Shown: positions 40,454 to 48,510 of the stretch, piece by piece
How the letters are laid out: each line of letters begins with the position of its first letter
How positions within the stretch are numbered: the stretch's first letter is position 1
Translations under genes and position numbers: made by a program
Assembly: GCF_900166585.1 (NCBI RefSeq)
Contig: NZ_FVZC01000009.1
Location: 2,429,444-2,493,443, forward strand
DNA length: 64,000 bases
Direction: 5' to 3'
DNA from: Mesobacillus jeotgali
GTDB taxonomy: Bacteria > Bacillota > Bacilli > Bacillales > Cytobacillaceae
Notes under the pieces: generated by a model
Seen by the model: the letters and a program-made list of their open reading frames with translations, nothing else
Told to the model about the DNA's origin: nothing
The model's database searches: none

Positions 40454-41773
40454 TTAAATACCTAATCCAAGTGAGAAAAGAACAATCGCAATTGCCACAC
40501 CAATCGCCGGCACAATGACAGTTACTGCTGCAACAGGATTATACGCGTCCTGATGGGACTCGCCACAGATGGCACGGACAGTGGTGACAACATAGCCATT
40601 ATGCGGCAATGAATCTAGTGCTCCGGAGGATATTGCCGCTACCCTGTGAAGCGCTTCAGGATTGACCCCCATATCCAGATAATGCGGAGCAAGCAGTGGC
40701 AGAGCGATTGCCTGACCGCCGGAGGCAGACCCTGTCATCCCGGCAATGACACTGACGGCAATCGCCGCACCGATCAGGGGGCTTCCCGGAATATTGGTCA
40801 TTGTATCAACAGCTACCTGGAAAGCTGGAACGGCTTTCGCGACACCGCCAAAGCCTACAACCGCAGCTGTGTTGCCGATGGCAATCAGGGCACCCATTGT
40901 TCCTTCTGAAAGGGCCTCCCAGAAATTTTTGAAATACTTGCGATTTAACAAATAAGCAGATACCACTCCTCCAAGCAGGGCAATAATAAGGGCTGATTGC
41001 TTCAATGAATCATGGAAGACGAATGAGATGACCAATACCACAACTAATGGGATAAGCCCCATAAGTGGATGTGGCAGTTCTCGTTTTTCCATTGTTGGAT
41101 CCGTCTTTCTGGCTTCAAATTTTTCTCCTTTTGCGATGGCCTTTGTAATCATCCGTTTCAGCCACCAGTATCCAAAAATCATCATAAAGACAGCAACAAT
41201 GGCACTGACTTCCCAGCCTGCAAGCGGAGAAGTATTAAGGAACTCAATTGGAATCCAGTTCTGGATTTCCGGAGAACCAGCAGATGTCATCGTAAAAGTA
41301 ACAGAACCAAAGGCAAGTGCTGCAGGTATAAAACGCCTTGGCAAGTTGGCCTGCCTGAACAAGCTCAGTGCCATTGGGTATACTGAAAATGCTACAACGA
41401 ATAAGCTTACGCCTCCATATGTCAATATTGCACAGGCAGCGACAATTGCGAGCACCGCATACTTCATTCCCAATTTCTGTACAATGAATTCGGAAACGCT
41501 GTCAGCTGCTCCGCTGTCTTCCATGACCTTGCCGAAAATGGCCCCAAGCAGGAACATCATGTACCAGGACGTTACAAATCCAGAGAAGCCGGCCATGTAG
41601 TTGCCGACAAAGTTGGCAGCTCCTTCCTCAGCCAGCTGCGGAAACAATGGCATACCACTAAACACAGCAACAAACAACGCAGAGATCGGTCCGACAATTA
41701 GCAGATTCATTCCCCTCATCGTCAGATAAATTAATAAAGCCAGACCGCCAATCAATCCAATCATACTCAGCAT
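40454..41773 (-). CDS. GntP-family permease, probably for 3-hydroxybutyrate
   Basis: A 439-residue membrane protein with about 12-14 spans of the GntP/CitM type (DFVQ-like texts are replaced by WYMMFLLGAIFGKVMEDSG, ASGGQAIALPLLAPHY and LDSLPHNGYVVTTV). GntP transporters import gluconate and other hydroxy acids; linkage to the dehydrogenase suggests 3-hydroxybutyrate as substrate. It is the first gene behind a sigma-54 promoter. Confidence 0.87.
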   Translation of the reverse strand: MLSMIGLIGGLALLIYLTMRGMNLLIVGPISALFVAVFSGMPLFPQLAEEGAANFVGNYMAGFSGFVTSWYMMFLLGAIFGKVMEDSGAADSVSEFIVQKLGMKYAVLAIVAACAILTYGGVSLFVVAFSVYPMALSLFRQANLPRRFIPAALAFGSVTFTMTSAGSPEIQNWIPIEFLNTSPLAGWEVSAIVAVFMMIFGYWWLKRMITKAIAKGEKFEARKTDPTMEKRELPHPLMGLIPLVVVLVISFVFHDSLKQSALIIALLGGVVSAYLLNRKYFKNFWEALSEGTMGALIAIGNTAAVVGFGGVAKAVPAFQVAVDTMTNIPGSPLIGAAIAVSVIAGMTGSASGGQAIALPLLAPHYLDMGVNPEALHRVAAISSGALDSLPHNGYVVTTVRAICGESHQDAYNPVAAVTVIVPAIGVAIAIVLFSLGLGI

Positions 41774-41878
41774 TTCTTTTCCCCCTTGTTATTTAAAATA
41801 AAAAACAACCAGAACTGCCCTCCTTTTTTATTGATAACGCTTACATAAATGGTAAATAAAATTGCTGTTTATCTTTAA

Positions 41879-41895
41879 TGCAACTTCCGTGCCAA
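41879..41895 (-). promoter_or_regulatory. Sigma-54 (-24/-12) promoter of the GntP-bdhA operon
   Basis: Minus-strand TTGGCACGGAAGTTGCA against the consensus TTGGCACG-N4-TTGCA: all the invariant bases, including GG and GC at the right spacing. The expected start is near 41868, about 95 bases ahead of the permease start. Confidence 0.9.
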
Positions 41896-41958
41896 CTTTT
41901 TAAACACGTCTATTTCTGGGTTTATTCTGAATTTTCAGTTGTCTTAATCCGGATTTCT

Positions 41959-41978
41959 GGACAATAGTATATTTGTCC
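41959..41978 (-). promoter_or_regulatory. Upstream activator site for the sigma-54 regulator
   Basis: GGACAATAGTATATTTGTCC, with perfect 6-bp arms GGACAA/TTGTCC, 63-80 bases upstream of the -24 element. Position and symmetry fit an enhancer for the activator encoded by the adjacent gene. The rest of 41774-42079 has no other recognisable element. Confidence 0.68.
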
Positions 41979-42079
41979 GTTTTAAAATTAATAGATTATG
42001 AAGGTACTTACCTGTCCAGCACTTGTTGTTTTTTTACCATTTACACAGTAGATAACTTTTCATAAAATACTAGAAAAAA

Positions 42080-42121
42080 AGAAAGTCCGAAAATCCGGAT
42101 ATCATTCCGGATTTTCGGACT
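42080..42121 (-). terminator. Terminator of the sigma-54 regulator gene
   Basis: AGTCCGAAAATCCGGA / TCCGGATTTTCGGACT, a 16-bp perfect stem with a 4-6 nt loop and a minus-strand TTTCTTTTTTTC tail. The stop codon at 42120 lies at the foot of the stem. Confidence 0.9.
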
Positions 42122-43484
42122 ACAAGAGGTCGTGTTTATTGAGCTTATCATAAAGTGTGGATCTGCTGACGCCAAGTTCGTTGGCTGTAAGTATCTTGTC
42201 ACCTTGATTTCTTTCCAGGCTTTGCTTCAGCACCCATTTTTCTGTTTCCTCCATAATATCCTTAAGCTTTTTATTGTTGAACCGGTAAATGGCGTTTTGC
42301 GTCTGCATGTAATCCGGCAGTGATTCGAGAGTGATCTGCTCCCCTTTGGTCAGGTGGACCGCCGCCTCAATAATATTTTCAAGCTCACGGATATTTCCCG
42401 GCCAGCTATAGGATTTCAATACGGCCATCACTTGACGGTCAATTCCAGCAATCCGCTTACCCAGCCGGTTGGTGACTTTGTTTATAAAATGATCGATTAA
42501 AAGCGATAAATCCTCGGCGCGTTCCCTTAATGACGGGACGCTGAATGGAACGACATTTACCCGGTAAAACAAATCCTCCCTGAACCGCTTCTCCTCAATC
42601 ATCTTTTCAAGCGGCCGGTTCGTGGCCGCAATGATACGTACATTCACCGATACAGACCTGGTCGAGCCAATCGGCTCTATCTCACCGTCCTGCAAAGCGC
42701 GCAGCAGCTTGACCTGCATGCTCAATGGCATATCACCGATTTCATCCAGGAAAAGCGTTCCTCCGTCGGCCAGCTGGAATTTTCCTTTTTTGCCGCCCTT
42801 TTTTGCTCCGGTAAACGCCCCTTCTTCATATCCAAAGAGCTCCGATTCGAGAAGGTTTTCCGGTATCGCTCCACAGTTGACCTTGATGAACGGTTTCTGG
42901 CTTCGGCTGCTGAGCTGGTGGATGCTGTGTGCAAAAAGCTCCTTTCCTGTACCGCTTTCTCCCCTGATCAGGATAGAAATATCGCTGTTTGATACCATTT
43001 TTACTTTTTCTTTCAGATTGATAATTTGCTGGGATTCTCCCAATATATCATCAAGCGTGTATTTAACGCCTGAATCAATTTTTTGGATGTAAGGCTGCAT
43101 CCTTGTAATCAGACTTTTGACATGGCTGTCCATTTTCATCCATTCTTGAGTATCCCTGAAAAACACTGTCCCGAACGCAGCAATGACTTCACCGTTTTTG
43201 ATAATTGGCACCCTGTTAGCAATCATATAATTACCTTTGATATATTGCAGGTCCGCAAGTTCCTCCTTGCCTGTCTTGGCGACAATATGCATCCTTGTAT
43301 TCTCAATCACTTCGGTCACATGCCTGCCAATCGTTTCTTCTCGGTTTACCTCAAGGAATTCGCAATAATTGTGATTGATATAAATGATCCTTCCTTCCCT
43401 GTCAACGACGACCAGCCACTCAAACGCGTTCTCGACAATGGTTTCAATGATATCTGCGGGTATATGTAATAGCTTCGTATTCAT
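42120..43484 (-). CDS. Sigma-54-dependent transcriptional activator (PAS-AAA-HTH)
   Basis: A 454-residue enhancer-binding protein. A PAS domain spans about 10-110 (NAFEWLVVVDREGRIIYINHNYCEF). The AAA+ domain (about 145-385) has Walker A GESGTGKELFA, the sigma-54-contacting GAFTGA, Walker B GGTLFLDEIGDM and the arginine-finger FREDLFYR. A Fis-type HTH ends the protein (LTANELGVSRSTLYDKLNKH). It should activate the adjacent permease-dehydrogenase operon in response to an effector sensed by the PAS domain. It is transcribed on the same strand, upstream of its target. Confidence 0.92.
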   Translation of the reverse strand: MNTKLLHIPADIIETIVENAFEWLVVVDREGRIIYINHNYCEFLEVNREETIGRHVTEVIENTRMHIVAKTGKEELADLQYIKGNYMIANRVPIIKNGEVIAAFGTVFFRDTQEWMKMDSHVKSLITRMQPYIQKIDSGVKYTLDDILGESQQIINLKEKVKMVSNSDISILIRGESGTGKELFAHSIHQLSSRSQKPFIKVNCGAIPENLLESELFGYEEGAFTGAKKGGKKGKFQLADGGTLFLDEIGDMPLSMQVKLLRALQDGEIEPIGSTRSVSVNVRIIAATNRPLEKMIEEKRFREDLFYRVNVVPFSVPSLRERAEDLSLLIDHFINKVTNRLGKRIAGIDRQVMAVLKSYSWPGNIRELENIIEAAVHLTKGEQITLESLPDYMQTQNAIYRFNNKKLKDIMEETEKWVLKQSLERNQGDKILTANELGVSRSTLYDKLNKHDLL

Positions 43485-43547
43485 CCTTGTCCCCTGTTTT
43501 TTCTTTTGATTTTATCATACTTTTCAGAAAATAAATGAACACAAAAT

Positions 43548-43572
43548 AAAAAGCACCCAACTGAGTGCTCTT
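43548..43572 (-). terminator. Terminator of cueP
   Basis: Minus-strand GAGCACTCAGTTGGGTGCTTTTTATTTTG: short stem AGCAC/GTGCT and a T5 tail, right after the distal stop codon. A terminator placed after the distal part supports treating both parts as one gene. Confidence 0.75.
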
Positions 43573-43574
43573 CC

Positions 43575-44108
43575 TTACATCAACTGCATTGTGGTAATGC
43601 AGGTATTATCATTTTTAAAAGTGGAGATTTCCGCTTCTGCTTTTTTTCCGTTATGTTCGATCAAAACGGTATACTTTTGATCTCTAGGAAGCCACAGGTC
43701 GATAAATCCATTGGCCTGTGATTTTATTTTCTCATCGACAATCACTTTGCCATCCATATCCTCAATATAAACATCAAACTCTTCCTCAACCATCTCACCT
43801 TGACAACCTGTCAAGCTATGATTCGTTCAAGGATGGGTTTCATTTTCATAAGGAGCGATCGAGACAAAGAAATCTTCACCAGATAGATCGTAGACTTTCT
43901 TTTCTCCTTCACTGTCGGCGACCATCAGTTCATGTGAGGTGATGGAGGCATTGTCGCCCTTGATCTTGCCCGAGCTGTAATCACTCACCAATTCCTTGAT
44001 GTTTTGCTGTTGTTTTTCAGGTTCTGCCGTTTTTTCGCCGCTATTGCACCCAGCCAGTAAACCGGCAGCCAATAAGGCCATTCCGAGGAGTTTAAATTTC
44101 AACCCCAT
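43575..44108 (-). CDS. cueP: CueP-family copper-binding lipoprotein with in-frame TGA, probable selenoprotein
   Basis: 178 codons including the stop; 177 residues if the TGA at 43829-43827 is decoded. A lipobox (LLAGC, Cys about 21) anchors the protein outside the membrane. The sequence is CueP throughout: ASITSHELMVADSEG, DFFVSIAPYENETHP, then TGA, then TNHSLTGCQGEMVEEEFDVY, ANGFIDLWLPRD and NDNTCITTMQL. The TGA is residue 94 and takes the place of Cys in HPC; the next Cys are 8 and 76 positions on, the same spacing as Salmonella Cys96, Cys104 and Cys172 (from memory). Downstream there is no other stop or frameshift. A GGU-loop hairpin follows the TGA. Alternatives are a recent nonsense mutation or a sequencing error. 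The start has AAGGAGGTG. Confidence 0.8.
43799..43829 (-). other. Putative bacterial SECIS element after the cueP TGA
   Basis: Minus strand: TGA (43829-43827), 12 bases, then C-TTGACA, loop GGT (43808-43806), TGTCAA-G. The stem is 7 bp and perfect, and weaker pairs continue below a G-G mismatch. The GGT is the 7th codon after TGA, exactly as in E. coli fdhF, and the loop G-U is the SelB-contacting feature. The encoded LTGCQ is probably conserved in CueP, so part of the pairing may be forced by protein sequence. Confidence 0.68.
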
Positions 44109-44128
44109 TCACCTCCTTGTCTTTCAAA

Positions 44129-44155
44129 CTATGGTTATATTATAAACTCATAGTC
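44129..44155 (-). promoter_or_regulatory. cueP promoter -10 inside an inverted repeat
   Basis: ACTATG (44129-44134) and CATAGT (44150-44155) flank a TATAAT (minus strand, 44145-44140), 30-50 bases ahead of the cueP start. No good -35 at 17 bases; TTCACT at 20 bases spacing is the nearest. Two direct CTATGA copies are also present. This looks like a regulated promoter with an operator over the -10. Confidence 0.55.
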
Positions 44156-44173
44156 CTATCATAGAGTGAAAAT

Positions 44174-44203
44174 ATGCATTTTTTATCGAGAAAAAATGCA
44201 TAA
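44174..44203. repeat. Perfect 12-bp inverted repeat upstream of cueP
   Basis: TATGCATTTTTT, ATCGAG loop, AAAAAATGCATA. It sits between the MFS gene terminator and the cueP promoter. It may be an operator or a structured RNA end; nothing further can be assigned. Confidence 0.6.
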
Positions 44204-44212
44204 ATTGTGTCA

Positions 44213-44246
44213 TAAAAAAGAAGCTGAACAATGTGAGCAGCTTCTC
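44213..44246 (-). terminator. Terminator of the MFS transporter gene
   Basis: Minus-strand AGAAGCTG / CAGCTTCT stem with an 11-nt loop and T6 tail, 8 bases after the MFS stop. Confidence 0.82.
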
Positions 44247-44253
44247 TCATGTA

Positions 44254-45438
44254 TTACGCGCTTGCAGCGACCTTATGTGCTTCTTTCAATTTCCGGTCGT
44301 ATATTACGGTTGTGAAAATCCCGATGAATATGATTGCTATCAGTATCGCAAATAACATCGACATGCCGTACAGGTCGACAAGGATTCCGCCCATGAGCGG
44401 ACCGACCATCCTCCCGCCGGTTGCTGTGCTGTTGACGATCCCCTGATAAAAGCCTTCGCGCCCCTTTGGAGCCAGGTCATTCGCGATGGTAGGCACTGCT
44501 GGCCAGATCAGCATCTCGCCAACGGTCAGTATCACCATTCCAGCTACAAATCCAGAAAAAGCCTGAGCCCCAGCCGCGACAGCATACGAAACCATGAAGA
44601 TAACCATCCCGATGATGATTTGCAGCTTCATTTTATTCTGGAACGGCTTAATCAGTCGGTTGACAACTGGCTGCCCAAGGACGATCAGGGCACCGTTGAT
44701 TGTCCAGAGTATGCTGTACTGGTTCAGGGAGATATTCAGCTGTTGGGTATAAGCGGCAATTGTTGTTTGCCACTGTACGTAACCGACCCAGCAAAGCAAA
44801 TAGCCGACTGACAGGATCAGCAGTGCATAAAGCTTGGTATGGCTTTTGACCGCTCCGTTTTCCTGAAGGACGTTCGTTTGCGCCGCCGCACGTGTATTGA
44901 TGCTGCGGTAGCCAAAAACCGCAATCATCATGAAAATCAGGTACATGGCTGCGTTCGCCATGAATATTAACTGGAACGAGTAGGATGCTACAAGTCCGCC
45001 TAGCGCGGCACCAACAGCGACCCCAAGGTTCTGGGCCACGTAGATAGCGTTGAATGCTTTCCTGCCGCCTTCCTTCCAGACCGATCCAGCCATCGCATAC
45101 ATCGCCGGAAAAACAATTCCCGAGCCAAAACCAACCAGGGTCAAAAAGAAAATATACTGCGGCCATCCGGACCAAAAGGTCAATCCCATCAGTGCCAGAA
45201 TCGTAATGCCGATTCCGAGAATGATAGACTTGTAACCGCCAATTTTATCAAAAAGGCTTCCGCCAAACAGATTGCCGATGACACTGGCTGCAGAATTAAG
45301 CATCAGTACGATACCCGCAACGGACAGTGACTTGCCTAAATGTTCATGTATATAGATTGTATTCAAAGGCCATAAAAAAGAGGAACCAGTAACATTGACT
45401 GCCATCCCGATAATTAAAAGCCACAAGGCTCTAGGCAT
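44254..45438 (-). CDS. MFS transporter, multidrug-resistance type
   Basis: A 394-residue major facilitator with 12 predicted spans. The loop 2-3 motif NLFGGSLFDKIGGYKSI (about 57-73) matches motif A of drug:H+ antiporters. It resembles YttB/MdtH-like efflux pumps of Bacillus, but the substrate cannot be read from sequence. It is monocistronic with its own terminator, upstream of cueP on the same strand. Confidence 0.8.
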   Translation of the reverse strand: MPRALWLLIIGMAVNVTGSSFLWPLNTIYIHEHLGKSLSVAGIVLMLNSAASVIGNLFGGSLFDKIGGYKSIILGIGITILALMGLTFWSGWPQYIFFLTLVGFGSGIVFPAMYAMAGSVWKEGGRKAFNAIYVAQNLGVAVGAALGGLVASYSFQLIFMANAAMYLIFMMIAVFGYRSINTRAAAQTNVLQENGAVKSHTKLYALLILSVGYLLCWVGYVQWQTTIAAYTQQLNISLNQYSILWTINGALIVLGQPVVNRLIKPFQNKMKLQIIIGMVIFMVSYAVAAGAQAFSGFVAGMVILTVGEMLIWPAVPTIANDLAPKGREGFYQGIVNSTATGGRMVGPLMGGILVDLYGMSMLFAILIAIIFIGIFTTVIYDRKLKEAHKVAASA

Positions 45439-45593
45439 GAAAAACGCCTTCTTTCACTGATTAATTTGCGAATGTCAAAGTAATTTTAGAGGTTTTTATC
45501 TAGGGTTGCAATAGGAATTTCTAATGGAATTTGAAGTTTAAATTTTCTATTTCTTTGGGGGTTTGACTGGAAAAATAGTTTAATTTTTTCCAG

Positions 45594-45687
45594 TTCGCGG
45601 AATTACATGCCATTTTCGCGGAATCGCGCGCTGGTTTCGCGGAATAAACTGCTATTTCCGCGGAATTATCGGGTAGTTTCGCGGAAT
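45594..45687. repeat. Second five-unit TTCGCGGAAT array with exact 21-bp period
   Basis: TTCGCGGAAT (one unit TCCGCGGAAT) starts at 45594, 45615, 45636, 45657 and 45678; each step is exactly 21 and spacers are 11 bases of differing sequence. The core is the same as in the array at 35.3 kb. It lies in the 509-base gap between the MFS gene and nrfA. Confidence 0.93.
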
Positions 45688-45881
45688 AAAAGATGTCTGA
45701 GCAGAATATAGCGGGGATGGACGGAGGATTCTTAATGTTTGCTGCATGCATTACTGGATTCTTCTACTGTTTTTTCTGAAATGCAGCTATTTTTGGCAGT
45801 CAAAGGCTAAGCTCCAGATAACATGTCAGATTTGAACATGGAATAATTGACACCCATCCACTTTTCTGCAAAACTAAAGAA
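45688..45881. other. Intergenic remainder between repeat array and nrfA terminator
   Basis: No gene, promoter or RNA motif could be supported here. A 76-codon minus-strand frame at 45521-45751 merely translates the 21-bp repeat. Confidence 0.4.
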
Positions 45882-45918
45882 AACACCGTACAAAGTACCA
45901 TTTGCACAGTGTTTTCCT
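45882..45918 (-). terminator. Terminator of the ccm-nrf operon
   Basis: Minus-strand GGAAAACAC...GTGTTTTC hairpin with a long loop, followed by TTTAGTTTTG. It lies about 30 bases after the nrfA stop. Confidence 0.62.
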
Positions 45919-45947
45919 ATTTATCTATTCTCTAAATGTACTATTCT

Positions 45948-47381
45948 CTATTTTTTCGGAGCTGGCTGTTGTGCCGGGAAGTAACTGTTGACTGCTTTGT
46001 CTTTCTTCTTGAAGTTATCTTTTTCGTCGTAAACAGCCTTCTTCACTTTTTCAATCTCCGTTTTGACTTCTTCCAGGTTTACACCTTTCTTGGTCAGTTC
46101 TTCGATGGCAATATTGATTGCTGCGTTCGATTCTTCAATGGAAACCCTCAATGAATCCATAGCTCCCTGCGGATTATGGAATCCTGCCGAACTTTCAGCC
46201 GCTACGATATCCCAGAACCATTGTCCTTTTCTGATATGCTCCTGAGCCTGCTTGATTTTTTCTTCGCTTACTCCTGATGTGATCATTTTATTCACATAAT
46301 AGTGTGAGGTAATTGAAATATCCTCAGCCTTATGAAGGGCTTCCATATGTGTATCCTGGATACCGATTACACGTTCTTTCAGCTCTTCCATATCCCTGTT
46401 GGTATGGCAGGTTGCGCATGATTGATCCATAGTCTTCAGTGGCGATGTCCACCAGTGTGAGCTGATTTTCTTTTTGCCGTCTACCCTGTCATATGGCATG
46501 TGACAGTCTGCACATGTGACGCCAGCTTCGCCATGCGGACCTTCGATATGGGTCTCAAAATCAGGGTGCTGGGATTTTAGCATTGGCGTTCCCGAGATAT
46601 TGTGCACCCAGTCCTTCTCGAAGCCTTTTTCTTTGGCGGTAGTTTCATAGTATTCATACATGTCTTCCGGCTTGAAGCCATTTGCCCAAGGAAAAGTAAC
46701 TTCCCCGTTATCAGCTGCAAAATAGTATTCTACGTGACACTGCCCGCAGACGTAGTTCCTCATGTCATTTTTCGTTGGGTTGGACATGTCGATGCCCTGA
46801 GATTCCATAGCTTTGATGAAGCTAGGTCGGGTGACGCGCAAATCCATGGTCTGCGGGTCGTGGCAGTCTGAACAGCCGATTGGTGAGTGTCCCATTGCTT
46901 CTGCTTTCGGCCAGATGTCTTTGTTAAAATTGCCGCTCCAGTAGTCATCGCCCATTTCCTCAATCATATGGGGAACAGCAGTCGATTTACATGTCAGACA
47001 TGAACCGATTGACTTGTCTGTAATACGAGCAATTGCCCGGATATCCTCATTTGCATAGATATGGCCGCGGTCCTCGTTATACTCTGTGGCAAACCCGTAG
47101 CCGTTAAAAAGAACAGGCAAATACGGTTCCTTATCATGGTCAAACTTGCTTCGTTTGACGGAACCGCTGTATTTGGTGTCCTCCATTTTTTCATTTTGTT
47201 TATAGCTGTCATATTGAAGCGGGAAAAGATCCTTGAATGCCTCATTGCTGATTTCATCTTTGCTTAGCCCCGTTTTCAGCTCACTGGCTGAAGTTGCTTT
47301 TTCATCTGAACTGGAGCAGCCTGTTATGATGAGCATGACAGCCGCAAGGAGCAAATAGGCCCAGCGGAAATTTCTAGCCAT
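45948..47381 (-). CDS. nrfA: Ammonia-forming cytochrome c nitrite reductase NrfA
   Basis: A 477-residue pentaheme nitrite reductase reducing nitrite to ammonium outside the membrane. Five heme sites are visible: the catalytic CLTCK (CxxCK, about 124-128), then CSDCH, CGQCH, CADCH and CATCH. A lipobox (LIITGC, Cys 22) indicates a lipoprotein anchor as usual in Gram-positives. Catalytic Tyr/His regions (HIEGPHGEAGVTCADCHMPY) are intact. It overlaps nrfH by 8 bases and is the last gene of the operon. Confidence 0.96.
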   Translation of the reverse strand: MARNFRWAYLLLAAVMLIITGCSSSDEKATSASELKTGLSKDEISNEAFKDLFPLQYDSYKQNEKMEDTKYSGSVKRSKFDHDKEPYLPVLFNGYGFATEYNEDRGHIYANEDIRAIARITDKSIGSCLTCKSTAVPHMIEEMGDDYWSGNFNKDIWPKAEAMGHSPIGCSDCHDPQTMDLRVTRPSFIKAMESQGIDMSNPTKNDMRNYVCGQCHVEYYFAADNGEVTFPWANGFKPEDMYEYYETTAKEKGFEKDWVHNISGTPMLKSQHPDFETHIEGPHGEAGVTCADCHMPYDRVDGKKKISSHWWTSPLKTMDQSCATCHTNRDMEELKERVIGIQDTHMEALHKAEDISITSHYYVNKMITSGVSEEKIKQAQEHIRKGQWFWDIVAAESSAGFHNPQGAMDSLRVSIEESNAAINIAIEELTKKGVNLEEVKTEIEKVKKAVYDEKDNFKKKDKAVNSYFPAQQPAPKK

Positions 47382-47898
47382 TGTTCATCGTACCTCCTTT
47401 TTTCTCTAAAAGCTCGCCTGGTTTAGGCGGTTTAAAATAATCCTCTGTCTTGAAGCCTTTGCCATGCGGCACTGCCTGGTGACAGCTTGAACAGCTGTCT
47501 TTTGCATCATGCGATACATTATCCAGTGTGTTTTCATGGCAGCTGATGCAGTTTCCATTTATGACTTCGTCAGAGCTTCCTGTTGCATGGAGCACCTTGG
47601 GTATTTTTGCTTCCCCCAGTGTATTGAAATACACATGCGTCATGCCTGCTTTTGCCTTATAGGTATATTTTTTGACCATATTCTCGTGCGGCAAATGGCA
47701 ATCCCCGCAGGCCAGGCCGGCGTGATTGGAATCAGAAAATGAGTCATGGACTTCTGTCATGATGTGGCAGCTTGAACAAAACTCCGGTGAATCCGTATAA
47801 GCCAGCGTCTTGACAGTCACGACAGAAACAATGATTCCAGCAAAAACACCAATGAATAACAGCATCTTCTTGTCTATCCCCAACAGCTTTTTCAGCAT
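47374..47898 (-). CDS. nrfH: Cytochrome c nitrite reductase small subunit NrfH
   Basis: A 174-residue tetraheme NapC/NirT-type quinol dehydrogenase that feeds electrons to NrfA. One N-terminal membrane helix (MLLFIGVFAGIIVSVVTVKTL) is followed by four CxxCH motifs: CSSCH, CGDCH, CISCH, CSSCH. The start chosen (MLKKLLG) has AAGGTGA 7 bases upstream; an upstream in-frame codon at 47925 is possible. Its end overlaps nrfA by 8 bases. Confidence 0.94.
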   Translation of the reverse strand: MLKKLLGIDKKMLLFIGVFAGIIVSVVTVKTLAYTDSPEFCSSCHIMTEVHDSFSDSNHAGLACGDCHLPHENMVKKYTYKAKAGMTHVYFNTLGEAKIPKVLHATGSSDEVINGNCISCHENTLDNVSHDAKDSCSSCHQAVPHGKGFKTEDYFKPPKPGELLEKKGGTMNNG

Positions 47899-47988
47899 CT
47901 TTTTCACCTTTTTCACCTCCCTCATCGCAATCTACTAAAGGCTGCTGCAAAACAGTCTTATTAAAACACAATAGTGCTTTAACCAAGG

Positions 47989-48504
47989 TCAAGGTGATGT
48001 TTTTTCCTGGATGATCGCTATTAAATCATCCTTCGTTGTGGGGCCGGAGAAGCGTTCAACTATGATTCCGTTTCCGTCGACGATGATGGTCTCAGGCTGA
48101 CCGATCACGTTGTATTCTTTTGATATCTCTTCTTTTGTATCCAGTAAATAAGTAAGCTTTGAGCCGCTTTCGCCAATGTATTTTTCCATCCGTCTTTTCG
48201 ATTCGCCTTTGGCAAGGATCAATAGCTTTGCATCCTTATACTCTTTGCCGAATGCTTCAAGTTCAGGCGCTTCTTCAATGCATGGCGCACACCAGGTTGC
48301 GAAAAAATTCAGGACCACCGGCTGGCCTTTAAAATCGGAAAGCTTATAGGTGTTGCCATCGATATCCTGAAGCTCAAAATCGATGGCCTGGTCACCAGCC
48401 TGTGCGGATGTCTTCCCGCCCAGACCGCTGACCAAAAAGCCTAGGAGTCCCAGAACGGCAGCGATCACGATAACCGGAACAATTTTTTTGAGCATCTTCA
48501 TCAC
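47989..48504 (-). CDS. CcmG/ResA-type thiol-disulfide oxidoreductase
   Basis: A 171-residue membrane-anchored thioredoxin-fold protein. An N-terminal helix (about 5-27) precedes an extracytoplasmic domain with ATWCAPC (active CxxC near residues 70-75) and [11 protein letters not shown] after the cis-Pro. In this operon it should reduce the heme-binding cysteines of apocytochromes NrfH and NrfA (the CcmG/ResA step). It follows ccmD. Confidence 0.88.
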   Translation of the reverse strand: MMKMLKKIVPVIVIAAVLGLLGFLVSGLGGKTSAQAGDQAIDFELQDIDGNTYKLSDFKGQPVVLNFFATWCAPCIEEAPELEAFGKEYKDAKLLILAKGESKRRMEKYIGESGSKLTYLLDTKEEISKEYNVIGQPETIIVDGNGIIVERFSGPTTKDDLIAIIQEKTSP

Positions 48505-48510
48505 CCGCTT

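Noticed and set aside
43575..44108. Reading cueP as two separate genes, 43575-43814 and 43827-44108
   Set aside because: The pieces are in the same frame, separated only by the TGA and four sense codons, and together make one full-length CueP; the TTG start of the distal part has no ribosome binding site.
45521..45751. 76-codon minus-strand open frame
   Set aside because: It only translates the 21-bp repeat (a 7-residue period with SAK/NSA words); no ribosome binding site and no family.
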